DNA of 64,000 bases from Candidatus Accumulibacter propinquus. GTDB lineage: Bacteria > Pseudomonadota > Gammaproteobacteria > Burkholderiales > Rhodocyclaceae. This document shows, piece by piece, positions 10,143 through 19,004 of the stretch. Position numbers and translations under genes: made by a program. Position 1 is the first letter of the stretch; the number at the start of each line of letters is the position of its first letter. Below the pieces are notes generated by a model, which was given only the letters and a program-made list of their open reading frames with translations, was not told where the DNA came from and ran no database searches. The stretch covers positions 1 through 64,000 of the forward strand of contig JADKBU010000004.1 of assembly GCA_016714935.1 (NCBI GenBank), written 5' to 3'.

Positions 10143-11766
10143 ATGTTGCGAAATCTGCCTCTTTCCCTGGAATTCGGGGCCCTATCGTCACGATCATCAT
10201 GGACGGCTGGCATCGCCAAGTCCGATGTCGGAGCGCCGTCGCTGCTGCCAGAAAGCCGACCCTTGACCGGCTTTTCGCCAACTACCGAATATCACCTTGC
10301 GCGCCCATGGAATTGCCGTCAGCATGCCTTCCGACGGGGACATGGGCAACTCCGGAGTCGGTCACAATGCGATCGGCGCCGGTCGGGTTTACAGTCAGGG
10401 CGCCCTGGTCGCCAACGCCATCACCGCGGGCTCGATCTGGCGGGGTTCCGCTTGGCAACAGATCGTTGCCGGCGCCACGCCGGGCGCGGCGTGATCCACT
10501 TCATCGGTCTCTTCTCCGACGGCAATGTCCATAGCCACATCGACCATCTGCGGGCGATGATCCTGCGCGCCAGGAAGAAGGCGTCCCGACGGTGCGGATT
10601 CATCCTGATCGACGGGCGGGACGTCCCCCGAGACCAGTGCTCTCGATTATGTGCTGCCTTTCGAGGCCTTCCTGGCCGAAATCGGCAGCAACCGGTTTGA
10701 CGCCAAGGATTGCCTCGGGTGGTGGCCGGATGAACATCACCATGGATCGCTACGAGGCCAACTGGAATATGGTCGAAGGCTGGCGCACGTCCTCGGCGAA
10801 GGGGACCAGTACGACAGCGCTTCGGCCGCAATCAACACCCTGCGCGCGAGGTTCCCGGGGACCATCGACCAGGATCTGCCGCCCTTCGTCATCGCCCAGG
10901 GATGGAAGCCCGTCGGCACCATCGAAGACAGCGACTCGGTGGTCTTTTTCAACTTCCGCGGCGACCGCTCGATCGAGATCACGCGGGCGTTTGAAGAACC
11001 GGCTTTCGACCAGTTCGATCGCGTCCGCGTCCCGCGCGTGACCTACGCCGGGATGTTGCAGTACGACGGCGACCTGAAGCTGCCAAAACGCTTCCTGGTT
11101 GATCCGCCAGCCATTCTGGATACCATGGGCGAGTGGTTTGCCAAGTCCGGCATTACCCAGTTTGCCTGCTCGGAGACGCGAAGTTCCGGGCATGTGACCT
11201 ATTTCTGGAACGGCAACCGGTCAAACAAGTTTGACGGTGAAACCTACCAGGAAGTGCTCAGCGACGTCGTGCCTTTCGAACAGCGCCCGTGGATGAAGGC
11301 CGCGGAGATCGCCGACGCAATGATCGAAGCGCTGAAGAGCGGGCAGTATCGGACCTTGCGCTGCAATTTCGCCAATGGCGACATGGTCGGGCACACGGGC
11401 AACTTCCGTGCCGCGACGATGGCCATCGAGACCGTCGACCTGCAGCTGGCACGCCTGCTGCCAGTCATCGACGCTCTCGGTGGTGTGGCGCTGATCACCG
11501 CCGACCATGGCAATGCCGACGAAATGTACGAGATCGACAAGAAAACCGGGCAGCCGGCGAAGAACCCGGATGGGTCCTTCAAGGCGAAGACCGCGCACAC
11601 CCTCAATCCGGTGCCCCTGGTTCTCTACGACAACGTCAGCGGTGGCAGGCTGGGTCTCAGGCAGACGCCCACCGCGGGTCTTTCCAACATTGCCGCGACG
11701 ATTGCCAATCTGCTTGGCCTGGAGAAACACGCCAAGTGGGACGAGAGCCTGCTCGAGATCAAGTAA
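10143..11766 (+). CDS. gpmI: 2,3-bisphosphoglycerate-independent phosphoglycerate mutase, 5' third frameshifted as read
   Basis: The gene interconverts 3- and 2-phosphoglycerate in glycolysis, using two Mn2+ ions and a serine phosphoenzyme. ATG 10143 gives MLRNLP. Family segments then appear in shifting frames: [11 protein letters not shown] (10179-10210), [37 protein letters not shown] (10324-10383), [20 protein letters not shown] (10491-10550), LIDGRDVP and [16 protein letters not shown]. From about 10775 one frame runs to the stop at 11766, including [26 protein letters not shown] and [11 protein letters not shown] metal-site regions. The whole fits the roughly 540-residue form. The active-serine motif reads MGNSGVGH rather than the usual MGNSEVGH, possibly another base error. 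Confidence 0.85.
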
Positions 11767-11781
11767 TGTGAAATGAGGCGC

Positions 11782-11815
11782 GGCAAGGTGGCCAGACCGC
11801 AGGGTCGACCTTGCC
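11782..11815 (+). terminator. Nested hairpin downstream of gpmI
   Basis: GGCAAGGT (11782-11789) pairs perfectly with ACCTTGCC (11808-11815), and GACC/GGTC pairs inside the loop. It begins 15 bases after the gpmI stop. There is no T-run after it, so intrinsic termination is only possible. Confidence 0.4.
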
Positions 11816-11885
11816 CCCTGATCTGAATGCCCCTCAGAAGGTGCGAGGCACCCCTCCTGCGGCGGGTGTGGTCGTTCCCGGCACT

Positions 11886-12001
11886 CCGGGCACCACGACG
11901 ATTCCCGAATCACTGACGTCAAACCCGTGCGCTCGAGTCGCTCAGCGGCGGCGACCGGTACCGCATCTGTTCGCTTCGCCGCTCAATGACGGATGCAGAT
12001 C
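11886..12001. repeat. 116-bp direct repeat, copy 1
   Basis: This 116-bp segment recurs at 13333-13448 in the same orientation with about nine mismatches. It covers the 3' end of the homocysteine methyltransferase frame. It contains an imperfect palindrome (AGCGGCG ... CGCCGCT around a loop of about 27 bases). The outer part reads, on the minus strand, as the same coding end (ICIRH then stop) that closes the alcohol dehydrogenase at copy 2. That suggests a copied gene end or a REP-like element. Confidence 0.75.
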
Positions 12002-12994
12002 GTCCAGAGTGTAGCCGGCTTCCCGCCTTAGACTCGTCTTCCTCCTGCAATCCAGTTGCAAGTTGTGCGGCCAAGGCACGGATGTGCCGGTCGTCGGTTC
12101 CGCAGCAGCCGCCCACGATCTTCAGACTCAATTCCCGATGCAAATCGGCGAGTGCTCGTCCGAACCTTTGCGGATCTTCTTCTACCAGAATGGTGCTGTC
12201 GTTGAGGTCTTCGGGACTGAGCAGAGCAGTATTGGCCAGCAGCCCGATGATGCGCTGCAAGACCCGGGGGGAAGAATTGGCCTCGTGGGTGAGCGCCGCC
12301 CGGGCGAAGGAGGCATGCGTGCAGTTGATCAGATAGGCCAGGGGCCGCGGGGCCGCGAGGGAATCAATCGCGTCAACCGCATCCTTCAGCGGCGTACCGT
12401 CGAGCAGTGTCCCGGCGGGGCGGACAACGAAACTGATGACGTAGGGCGTACCGGTGGCGGCCATGGCCAGGGCAATACCCGTGGCCTCGCTCAAGGCCGG
12501 AAGGGTGGCGGCCAGAAGGAAATCCACCCCGGCATCAGCCAGCCTGCCAGCCTGCCAGGCGTGGAACTCGAGGGCCTTGTTGACGGCCAGCGCCTCGGCA
12601 GGGTCATAGGCATCCCCGCGACAACTCATCAAGCCGCAGATGACCACCGTCTCAGCATATTCGCCGTAGCTCCTCCGCAGCCCCTCGAGATACCTGACAT
12701 TGTCCCCATTGACGTCCTTGCCGGCGTGACCGGCCGCGTCGATTCGTTCGCGGCTTGCCCGCCAGGTTGGGGTGGACATGAGGAGCGGCAGGCCGGAGTC
12801 ACGACCTATGTCCAGTACTGCCGATAGATGGCTTCCAAGGCCGCACGTTTCTCGCCTTCATAAATGAATGCCGAATTGACCAGATAGGGGTCCAGATCCA
12901 GGCCACCGTTGCGGCGCAGGCGCTCGATTATCGCCCCCTCGCCGAGGATACATGGAAATCGCTCGAGAAACTCCGCGAAAGGGATAGGGTTCAT
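11919..12994 (-). CDS. Homocysteine S-methyltransferase family protein (one frameshift)
   Basis: The protein would transfer a methyl group to homocysteine using a Zn-bound thiolate. The start at 12994 gives MNPIPFAEFLERFPCILGEG, typical of the family's N-terminus. A frame change near 12785-12810 splits RQYWT from STPTWRASRERI, after which one frame runs on. Zinc-ligand motifs are visible: INCTH in the middle and GGCCGTDDRHI near the C-terminus. The last residues are translated from a 116-bp repeat, so the natural stop may differ. The methyl donor (S-methylmethionine, SAM or another) cannot be inferred. It faces gpmI convergently, and no operon partner is evident. Confidence 0.8.
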
Positions 12995-13332
12995 GTGTGA
13001 CGTTACCCTCAGAAAGCGCTGAACAAAACGCCCCGCCACAAGGGCTGCTGGGCGGTCTGCCGGCACTCAGTGGAAATTGGCTGAATTCAGGCTGGCAGTC
13101 AGGTCTGGCGATGAGCCAACTGGTCGGCAAATTCGTGATTGACGTCGCGGTGCTGCGCCTCATCTGCACGGACAAGGAGGATGACGTCACGCAAGCACGC
13201 AACGAATGAGGCAGTGGGTGACGCTGGCGCCCAATTGTGCGGTATTACAGCCGACGTCATCGCGCTCGGCGTCGCACGGTCCGGCCCCGTTGATCGCCAG
13301 CCAGGCAATCAGCCCTCCGGGCTCCGCTCCCC
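12995..13332. other. 338-bp gap with no recognisable gene
   Basis: Between the homocysteine methyltransferase start and repeat copy 2 I see only short GC-rich frames on both strands, none resembling a known family. It should hold the methyltransferase promoter. Confidence 0.5.
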
Positions 13333-13448
13333 CCGGGCACCACGACAATTACCGAATCGCTGAAGTCAAACCCCTGCGCTCGAGTCGCTCAGCGGCGGCG
13401 ACCGGTACCGCATCTGTTCGCTCTGCCGCTCAATGGCGGATACAGATC
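13333..13448. repeat. 116-bp direct repeat, copy 2
   Basis: Second copy of the segment at 11886-12001, same orientation, about nine differences. It overlaps the restored stop of the alcohol dehydrogenase (TGA on the minus strand at 13430-13432). Without the correction, that gene reads through the repeat and acquires the same tail (SEQMRYRSPPLSDSS) as the methyltransferase. Confidence 0.75.
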
Positions 13449-14438
13449 TTGCCGGAATTGCGCGCCGCTCTTCAGGTACGCCAGCGCGTCCGGCAGTTCG
13501 TCGAACTCGAACACCGGTCGACGATGATCGGCGGGCGGTGTTGATCGATCGCCCGCAGCATTGCCTCGAAGCCATCGCGATGGCCGACGGTAATGCCCTG
13601 TAGCCGAACCTGGCGGGTGATGATCAGGCCGAGTGGCGTCGAGAGCGATGAGCCAGAGAACACCGATCATCGACAGAGTGCCGCCTGGGCGAATGCAGCG
13701 CAGTGACTGCGGCAGCGTTCTCTCGCCACCAAGTTCGACGATGTGGTCGAAGCCACGTCCGGCAGTGATCTCGCGCGCCGGCTTCGACCATTCCGGCGTC
13801 GTCCGGTAGTTGATCGTCGCGTCCGCGCCAAGCGCCTTGAGCCGCTCGATCTTCTCGTCGCTGGAGGAGATCATCGTCACCCGGCGCCGGCAAGCGGCGA
13901 ACGCCAGCGCGAACAAGGCGACCCCGCCCGAGCCCTGCACCAGGACCTGTTCGCCTGGCCCGAGCGTACCGTGGGTAGCCAGCGCACTCCAGGCGGTCAG
14001 CGCCGCGCAGGGCAGTGTCGCGGCCTCGACATCGCTGAGGTGGGTCGGCAACTTCACCACGCCCTGCTCGGAAAGGCACATGAACTCCGCCATCGTCCCG
14101 TCGATCGGACCGCCGAGCGAGCCCGTCATGCGCACCAGGTCAGGCTCGCCCGCGATCCAGCCCTGAAAGAAGGTCGGGCAGACGCGTTCGCCGACGGCGA
14201 CACGGGTCACGCCAGGCCCCACCTCGACCACCTCGCCAACACCGTCGGAAACCGGAATCAGCGGCAGCGTGCCGGTGAAGTTGCCATAACCGCGCTCGGG
14301 CACGACCAGGTCGCGGTAGTTGAGCGACGAGGCGAGCATTCGCAGCAGCACCTGTCCCGGGCCCGGATGGGGTCGCTGACGCGTGGCAAGCTTGAGATTG
14401 GCCATTCCCCAGTCGTCCTGAATCTGAAAGACGCGCAT
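13389..14438 (-). CDS. Zinc-type alcohol dehydrogenase/quinone oxidoreductase family (MDR) protein, compensating frameshifts
   Basis: An NAD(P)-dependent medium-chain dehydrogenase of about 335 residues. Start MRVFQIQDDWGMANLKL at 14438. The N-terminal GroES-like part contains SSLNYRDLVV and PLIPVSDGVGEVVEVG. The Rossmann part contains VLVQGSGGVALFALAFA and the ALGADATINY region. The canonical catalytic-zinc Cys/His pair is not obvious (YRDLVV replaces the usual Cys-containing segment), so a zinc-free quinone-reductase-like enzyme is possible. Between about 13660 and 13505 the true sequence is in another frame (TPLGLIITRQVRLQGITVGH). A further single-base shift would end the protein as GKICIRH at 13430, and the tail to 13389 is then artificial. 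Substrate unknown. Confidence 0.8.
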   Translation of the reverse strand: MRVFQIQDDWGMANLKLATRQRPHPGPGQVLLRMLASSLNYRDLVVPERGYGNFTGTLPLIPVSDGVGEVVEVGPGVTRVAVGERVCPTFFQGWIAGEPDLVRMTGSLGGPIDGTMAEFMCLSEQGVVKLPTHLSDVEAATLPCAALTAWSALATHGTLGPGEQVLVQGSGGVALFALAFAACRRRVTMISSSDEKIERLKALGADATINYRTTPEWSKPAREITAGRGFDHIVELGGERTLPQSLRCIRPGGTLSMIGVLWLIALDATRPDHHPPGSATGHYRRPSRWLRGNAAGDRSTPPADHRRPVFEFDELPDALAYLKSGAQFRQDLYPPLSGRANRCGTGRRR

Positions 14439-15009
14439 TTGCCACCTCCGATATTCGATGTCCTGTTTGGCGCCACGGGTTGACTTCCCACCTTCATCAA
14501 CACTGACCGGGCAGGTATCGACAGCTGCTCACATCAGAACGATGTCGTATAGATAAGATGCATCGCAAGTTTATCCAATACTATCAACAACATACGATGC
14601 ATGCATATCTCTGATCCGTCGCCAGCCACCCATCAAGCTACCCGCAAAGTGCGGGCTCCAAATGGACGGTCTGCGACCACTTGAGTCAAACGCAGCGTTC
14701 ATGGCTGTCTTGTTCATTGACCAGCAGAGACACGACATGTCCTGGCCGAAGACTCACAGCGGGCTTAGCAAAGCGCCTTTTGGCGAGGTATTCGACTGGC
14801 CGGGAGCGCCATTCGCCCTCCGACCCTGGCCTTGACCCTGGCCTTGACCCTGGCCTTGACCCTGGCCTTGACCCTGGCCTCGACTGTGGTCTGGCCGGTG
14901 AAGGGGCCTTCCCGCGGCAGGCATCGCCACTTCCAGCGCCGGCCTGACCTCTTTGTCTCCCGTTCCCGGCTGCTTGAGGACATTACCCTCTTTATTACAT
15001 CCTTTCACG
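14439..15009. other. 571-bp intergenic region, AT-richer, with tandem repeat
   Basis: The stretch near 14530-14620 is noticeably richer in A/T than its neighbours and contains GATGCATC and CGATGCATGC, which may belong to the dehydrogenase promoter. A 12-base tandem repeat lies at 14824-14884. No gene could be supported. The frame 14681-14947 (plus) only translates the repeat into Gly-Leu-Asp-Pro units. Confidence 0.5.
14824..14884. repeat. 12-bp tandem repeat, about five units
   Basis: The unit CCCTGGCCTTGA is repeated head to tail about five times, the last copy ending in CTCGA. It lies downstream of the Fic gene's stop on the minus strand. Unit number could vary between strains. Confidence 0.85.
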
Positions 15010-16056
15010 CTAATTACCTCTTCTCTGCCAAAGCGCACCGGGGCCTCGGCCGATGCAGTCGACCGACTGTCCCTTCTGCGTATTGAGCACCCGCCGGATC
15101 ATGTCCCGGCTCACCCCCGGGCAAGCACGCTCCAGGTCGGCCAGGGAGAATGTTTCCGCCATCTTGGCGATCGCCTCCAGCACCATCTGGGTTTTCGATC
15201 CCCGCGGCTCCGAGGTTTCCCCAACCCGCTCGACGAACTCACGATAAGCGCTCTTGAGAATGAACAGCACGTAATTGATGTAATGCCATGGATCGTGCTT
15301 GCCCTCATGCCAGCCCTGCGAACTCAGTTCCAAGGTCTCGTAGTAACGGTCCTTGTTCTGCTCGACCAGGCGCTCCAGGCTGATGTAGCGGCCTACCTCG
15401 AAACCGAGTTGGTAGCTCTGCAGCAGCCAGAGCAGTCGGGACACCCGGCCATTGCCATCGCGGAACGGATGGATGCACAGGAAGTCGAGATTGAACGCGG
15501 CCAGTGCGATCAGCGGCGGAAACCAACGCTCTTCGAGGCAGGCCTGCCAGTCGCCGACCAACTGGGCCATGGCTGCCGGCGTTTCCTTGGCCGGCACGGT
15601 GCGAAAGCGCACCCGCTCGCGACCATCGGGATAGCGCTCGATGATGTCGCCATCCTTCTCCTTGTACAGGCCAGCATCCCAGATCTGCCCCCGCGTCATC
15701 GCGTGGAGACGCTGGATGGTTTCGTTGGAAACCGGGAGGCGCTGGGCATCTTGGTGAATCCAGGTCAGGGCGTCGCGGTAGCCGCGCACTTCTTCCTCGT
15801 CGCGATCCCGGAACAGCGGTCTGGGCGATACGAGCACATCGCGCAGCCGCGACGGCTCGACGGAAACGCCCTCGATGCGGTTCGACGAGACTGCGCTTTC
15901 GATCAGCGCATGTTCGCGCAAGGCCTTGAGGCGCTGCGGCGATTGCCGGGTGTAGAGCTCCTGCTTGCCGCGGAACTCGCCCAATTCAGCGAGATGCCAG
16001 GCTGTTGAAGCCGGTATCGCCGTCCGCCCCATCGAAAATTGCCGCAGGGTATTCAT
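15010..16056 (-). CDS. Class II Fic family protein with C-terminal winged helix
   Basis: Fic enzymes usually transfer AMP from ATP onto hydroxyl side chains of target proteins. This 348-residue protein has the full catalytic motif HPFRDGNGRVSR at residues 196-207. It also carries an N-terminal inhibitory motif, S58-x-x-x-E62-G63 (SNRIEG), which defines class II, in which the same protein holds itself inactive. The C-terminal region (about 300-348, FSLADLERACPGVSRDMIRR) looks like a winged helix, common in Fic proteins that regulate DNA or their own gene. It is the last gene of the minus-strand island, 79 bases after the Mrr-like zinc-ribbon frame. No frame damage is seen. Its role within the island is unknown; an effector or regulator is possible. 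Confidence 0.9.
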   Translation of the reverse strand: MNTLRQFSMGRTAIPASTAWHLAELGEFRGKQELYTRQSPQRLKALREHALIESAVSSNRIEGVSVEPSRLRDVLVSPRPLFRDRDEEEVRGYRDALTWIHQDAQRLPVSNETIQRLHAMTRGQIWDAGLYKEKDGDIIERYPDGRERVRFRTVPAKETPAAMAQLVGDWQACLEERWFPPLIALAAFNLDFLCIHPFRDGNGRVSRLLWLLQSYQLGFEVGRYISLERLVEQNKDRYYETLELSSQGWHEGKHDPWHYINYVLFILKSAYREFVERVGETSEPRGSKTQMVLEAIAKMAETFSLADLERACPGVSRDMIRRVLNTQKGQSVDCIGRGPGALWQRRGN

Positions 16057-16135
16057 TGCGTGTCGTCCTCAAGGCGCCCCGGCAGGACGCAGATGCCGGA
16101 AATAGCCAATCCATCGCACGGCCGTCGGGAAAATT

Positions 16136-17004
16136 TCATCCTAATTGCCTCGTGCCGCGACAAGCCGGATAAGCCGAGCAGCCCCAAAACTCCTCGCCCG
16201 CGTTGGCTCCGCGCTTCGCCGCGCGCTTCACCATGGGCTTGCTACAGGCCGGGCAGCTTGGCACTGATGGCGTATCCGCCGGCGCCGCCGATACTGGCGA
16301 TGCTCCGCTCTGCTGTGCAGGTGCCTGCCCTCTCGAATTCCGAGCCTGACGAATCAACCTTGCAGCAACGGCCCGTCAATGAGTTTCAGATTGCGTCCGC
16401 TGGCGAAGCCAACAGCATCTTCGGTGAACCGCCCCGAGGTCACTACGAAGCCGCCGGCTGCGCCCTTGGCGGCCATCACGCCATAGAGTTCGCGCACCAC
16501 GTCCACGCCGACCTTGAAAGCCTTCCACTGCTTGCATTGAACAAGGTACTTCTCGGTGCCCTTGGAGAGCACCAGATCGACACCGCCATCGGCGCCACCG
16601 CCGCCCGTTTCAAGTACGCCGTAGCCCTGCAGCCGGAAGGCCTCGCCCACCAGCATCTCGAACTCGCGCCAGCTCATGCCGTCGAGTGCGTCGGCCGCCT
16701 TGCTCTGGCCGACATCCGCGATGAGCTTGCGGCGCTCTCGCCGGCGCCACGCCGAGATGCCTGCACCCGCCACGCAAATCAGCGGCAAGAGGTATTGCCC
16801 GAAAGTCGCCAAGGTCTTCCAGAGCGTCTGCGTGACCATGGTTCCCATCTCACCCGGCTTGACGGCCACGACCACCTCTTGGCCGGCCATACGATGCAGG
16901 ACGAGATACGAGACTGCAGCCAGTGCCGCACCAGCCCACCACGGCAACATGGCCACGACGTCCATCAGATCCTCGGCGGAGTTGGTTCTTCTTCTAAGTG
17001 CCAC
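16136..17004 (-). CDS. Mrr-type restriction endonuclease, membrane-anchored, with C-terminal zinc ribbon (split by one frame change)
   Basis: The first frame (17004-16354) begins with two hydrophobic segments (about residues 18-38 and 60-85). An Mrr-like nuclease domain follows, with D143 in GADGGVDLVLSKG and QCKQW at 156-160, the D...QxK catalytic pattern. It stops at LLQG. The second frame (16357-16136, TTG start) continues IRQARNSRG and ends with a topoisomerase-type zinc ribbon, CPACSKPM...FWGCSAYPAC. Homologues of this family usually carry nuclease and ribbon in one chain, so a single missing base at about 16355 probably split it. The overlap TTGA would also allow two coupled genes. It would cleave particular, perhaps modified, DNA at the membrane. 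Confidence 0.8.
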
Positions 17005-17045
17005 GAATTTTCTCCATTCTTCTCATGTCCTCCTTCGCCGAACCC

Positions 17046-17767
17046 TCACTGACTGAACACTTCGGCGCGATGGAAGCCCATGTAGCGCAGGTGCTGCGAG
17101 GTCAGATACTCGACACGAAGTGAGTGTCGAAGGCCGAACAAGATCAACGCCTCCTGAGGCAGCGTGGTCGACACTAGCAACTCGCCCGCGTCATCAAAAC
17201 TCACCCACCCGCCGTCGAAGAGCGCATCCAGATGCGGAGCGAGCAGTAGACCATTGAACACATCGAGTCGCTCGTCGTCGAGTCGCACAAAGCCCAAGGC
17301 TTGATGTGAGACGCCCTCAGCAATTCCGGAACGGCAAGGCCGGTGACGCAACATCGGTCCCGCCAGTAGTCCAGCAATGCCCGTCTGAAGAGATCCTGCC
17401 CCACGCGCTGAACGACGAGGCGCTCCGCTTCCGTGGATCGCGGCATCGACTTCGTCGCTCGCTCGAACTGCGCCGCGACGCGATTTGGCATCGTTCGAGC
17501 CGTCGCGGCGGCCCGCTCGAGCGTTGCATACAGCGTCGGGATTCCATCCGCGAGCGTCCAGCCCTCTCGGGCGAGCGGTAGGCCTTCCAGCAAAGTCGAA
17601 TCACTTGCACGCACCTCGAAACGGGCGTCCTGCATGAGCCGCACTTCCACGGCCTCAGGAAACCTTGTCGACCGAAGAATCAGGCCGCCTTCCTGCAGCT
17701 CTGGCGGAAGATCCAAGCCGCAGTCGGCGGCGGCTTTCTCGATGCGGGTGCGGTCCAGTGGTGTCAT
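17046..17767 (-). CDS. HNH endonuclease (one frameshift)
   Basis: Starts MTPLDRTRIEKAAADCG at 17767, 14 bases after the RNA ligase stop. The C-terminal HNH nuclease is readable when two frames are joined near 17290: CCVTGLAVPELLRASHIKPW, then ERLDVFNGLLLAPHLDALFD. This has the zinc/His pattern of restriction-type HNH domains, where SHIKPW carries the first His and NGLLL...HLDALFD the Asn and second His. After the domain comes a short tail ending at 17046. The N-terminal 120 residues match nothing I recognise and may bind DNA or a partner. One base error would restore a protein of about 240 residues. Confidence 0.8.
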
Positions 17768-17780
17768 CGGTCGATGTCGC

Positions 17781-18468
17781 TCAGGTCGTCCGTTCGAGGT
17801 GATTCCACACCAATTCGCGGTTGCGCCAGTGGCTCTCGATCTGCTGCGTGAACTCAGCCCGAACCAGCTTGGCGCGCTGGTTCAGCCAGTGATCGTCCTC
17901 CGCCCTGACTACCACCCCCTCCATGGGTCCGTGGCGGTATCGACTGCGTTGCTTTTTCAGCATGCCCTTCAAGCCAGGCAGATCGGTCGGACCGCGCAGG
18001 ACCATGGGGACTGATGGCAATCCCAGATCGCGCGCCCAAACGTCGCGTCGGTGGGTACTCCAAAAGCGCGCCTCGCGCCGATCATAGATATCGAAGACTA
18101 GCCACCAATCGGGCAGCGACGTGTAGTCCAGCGAATGCTTAGCTGCACACCATTCACCGAACGCGATCAGATGTGTATCCAGGGCGTCAAACAGTACGTC
18201 TTCATGGGCGGCCAGCCATAGCGCCAGACGCGCGAACTGGCCGCCGAACGGCGGTTGCAGGTACTGGCCGCGGTTCTGCGCGCACACACGTCCTTCGACC
18301 CCGATCGAGAGACCCTAGGTTGGCACCATCGAGCTTTTCCTCAACCACGACGTCGGCACCCAACAGCGCCCTCGCCTCGGCCGGTGACAGCACTTTGTCA
18401 TCACGCGGCTCACCCTCCCCCAGCCAGGCAAGGTGTGGGGTGTGAGGGAAGCGGAAGAACTCGGTCAT
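17781..18468 (-). CDS. RNA ligase family protein (Rnl2-like; one frameshift)
   Basis: ATP-dependent RNA ligases join RNA ends through a lysyl-AMP. The start at 18468 overlaps the PIN gene's stop (ATGA). The nucleotidyltransferase motifs are motif I EEKLDGANLG with nucleophile K45, then AQNRGQY, FGEWCAAKHSLDY, motif IIIa WWLVFDIYD, motif IV EGVVVR and motif V RAKLVRAEF. The frame changes at about 18313-18316, where a GGG run has one G too many. Removing it gives DGANLGLSIGVEGRVCAQNRG and a protein of about 228 residues. Its tight coupling to a PIN nuclease suggests RNA cutting and repair in the same operon (inference). Confidence 0.85.
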
Positions 18469-19004
18469 GCGCGCTTCGGCAAGTCAGGTATTGGACGTTT
18501 CGGGAACTTCGATGCGTAGACCTGTTGCACGTCCGCCGGACAAAGAAACTCGACCTTGACACCGTAGGCATGAAGTTGCGGCCACCACGCCAGCCACTTG
18601 CAGTCGGAGGCTTGCCAGATTGGCGGCTTGTCCGGGTGAGCATGGGCCGCCGCCGCGAACACGCGATCAGAGGCATCAAAATGCGGCTGCAGGGCCGAAT
18701 CCGGGAACTCAGCGAATTCCTTGGGCGCCGTCTCGGTTAGAGGAACTTGATGAACTCGCTGCTGATTGGCTGCGTTCTGCAGCAGCCATTTGAGAAATAC
18801 ATCGCCAACACCCTTGGGCTGGTTGGGTCGCGTCTTCTTTTGATACTCCTTGAGAATTCTGAAAGCATCGTCGATTACCACCACGCCTGCCTTCTGGCGT
18901 GCCTGGAGCCTAGTCACGCATTCGGTACAGCACGGCGCAGACACGTGCGGATGCATGCCATTGGCAACCAGCAACACATTGGTGTCGATCACGACAGCGC
19001 TCAC
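18465..19004 (-). CDS. PIN-domain-like protein
   Basis: A 179-residue protein, GTG start at 19004 overlapping the stop of the ATPase gene (GTGA). It opens with the PIN signature MSAVVIDTNVLLVANG (D7), followed by DDAFRILKEYQ and, later, FDASDRVFAAAAHAH and QASDCKWLAWW, which supply further acidic residues of a PIN Mg2+ site. PIN domains are usually ribonucleases. The protein is complete and undamaged. There is no antitoxin-like small gene beside it, unlike VapBC; instead it is coupled to an ATPase upstream and an RNA ligase downstream. Function in the island is inferred only. Confidence 0.8.
   Translation of the reverse strand: MSAVVIDTNVLLVANGMHPHVSAPCCTECVTRLQARQKAGVVVIDDAFRILKEYQKKTRPNQPKGVGDVFLKWLLQNAANQQRVHQVPLTETAPKEFAEFPDSALQPHFDASDRVFAAAAHAHPDKPPIWQASDCKWLAWWPQLHAYGVKVEFLCPADVQQVYASKFPKRPIPDLPKRA

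Noticed and set aside
13000..14520. Insertion sequence between the two 116-bp repeats
   Set aside because: The interval holds a normal dehydrogenase, no transposase, and the repeats are direct without terminal inverted ends.
14824..14884. CRISPR-like repeat array
   Set aside because: Units are 12 bases, adjacent without spacers; this is a simple tandem repeat.
18465..19004. VapC toxin of a VapBC pair
   Set aside because: No small antitoxin gene adjoins it; both sides are coupled to the ATPase and RNA ligase genes, and the chain is longer than usual VapC.
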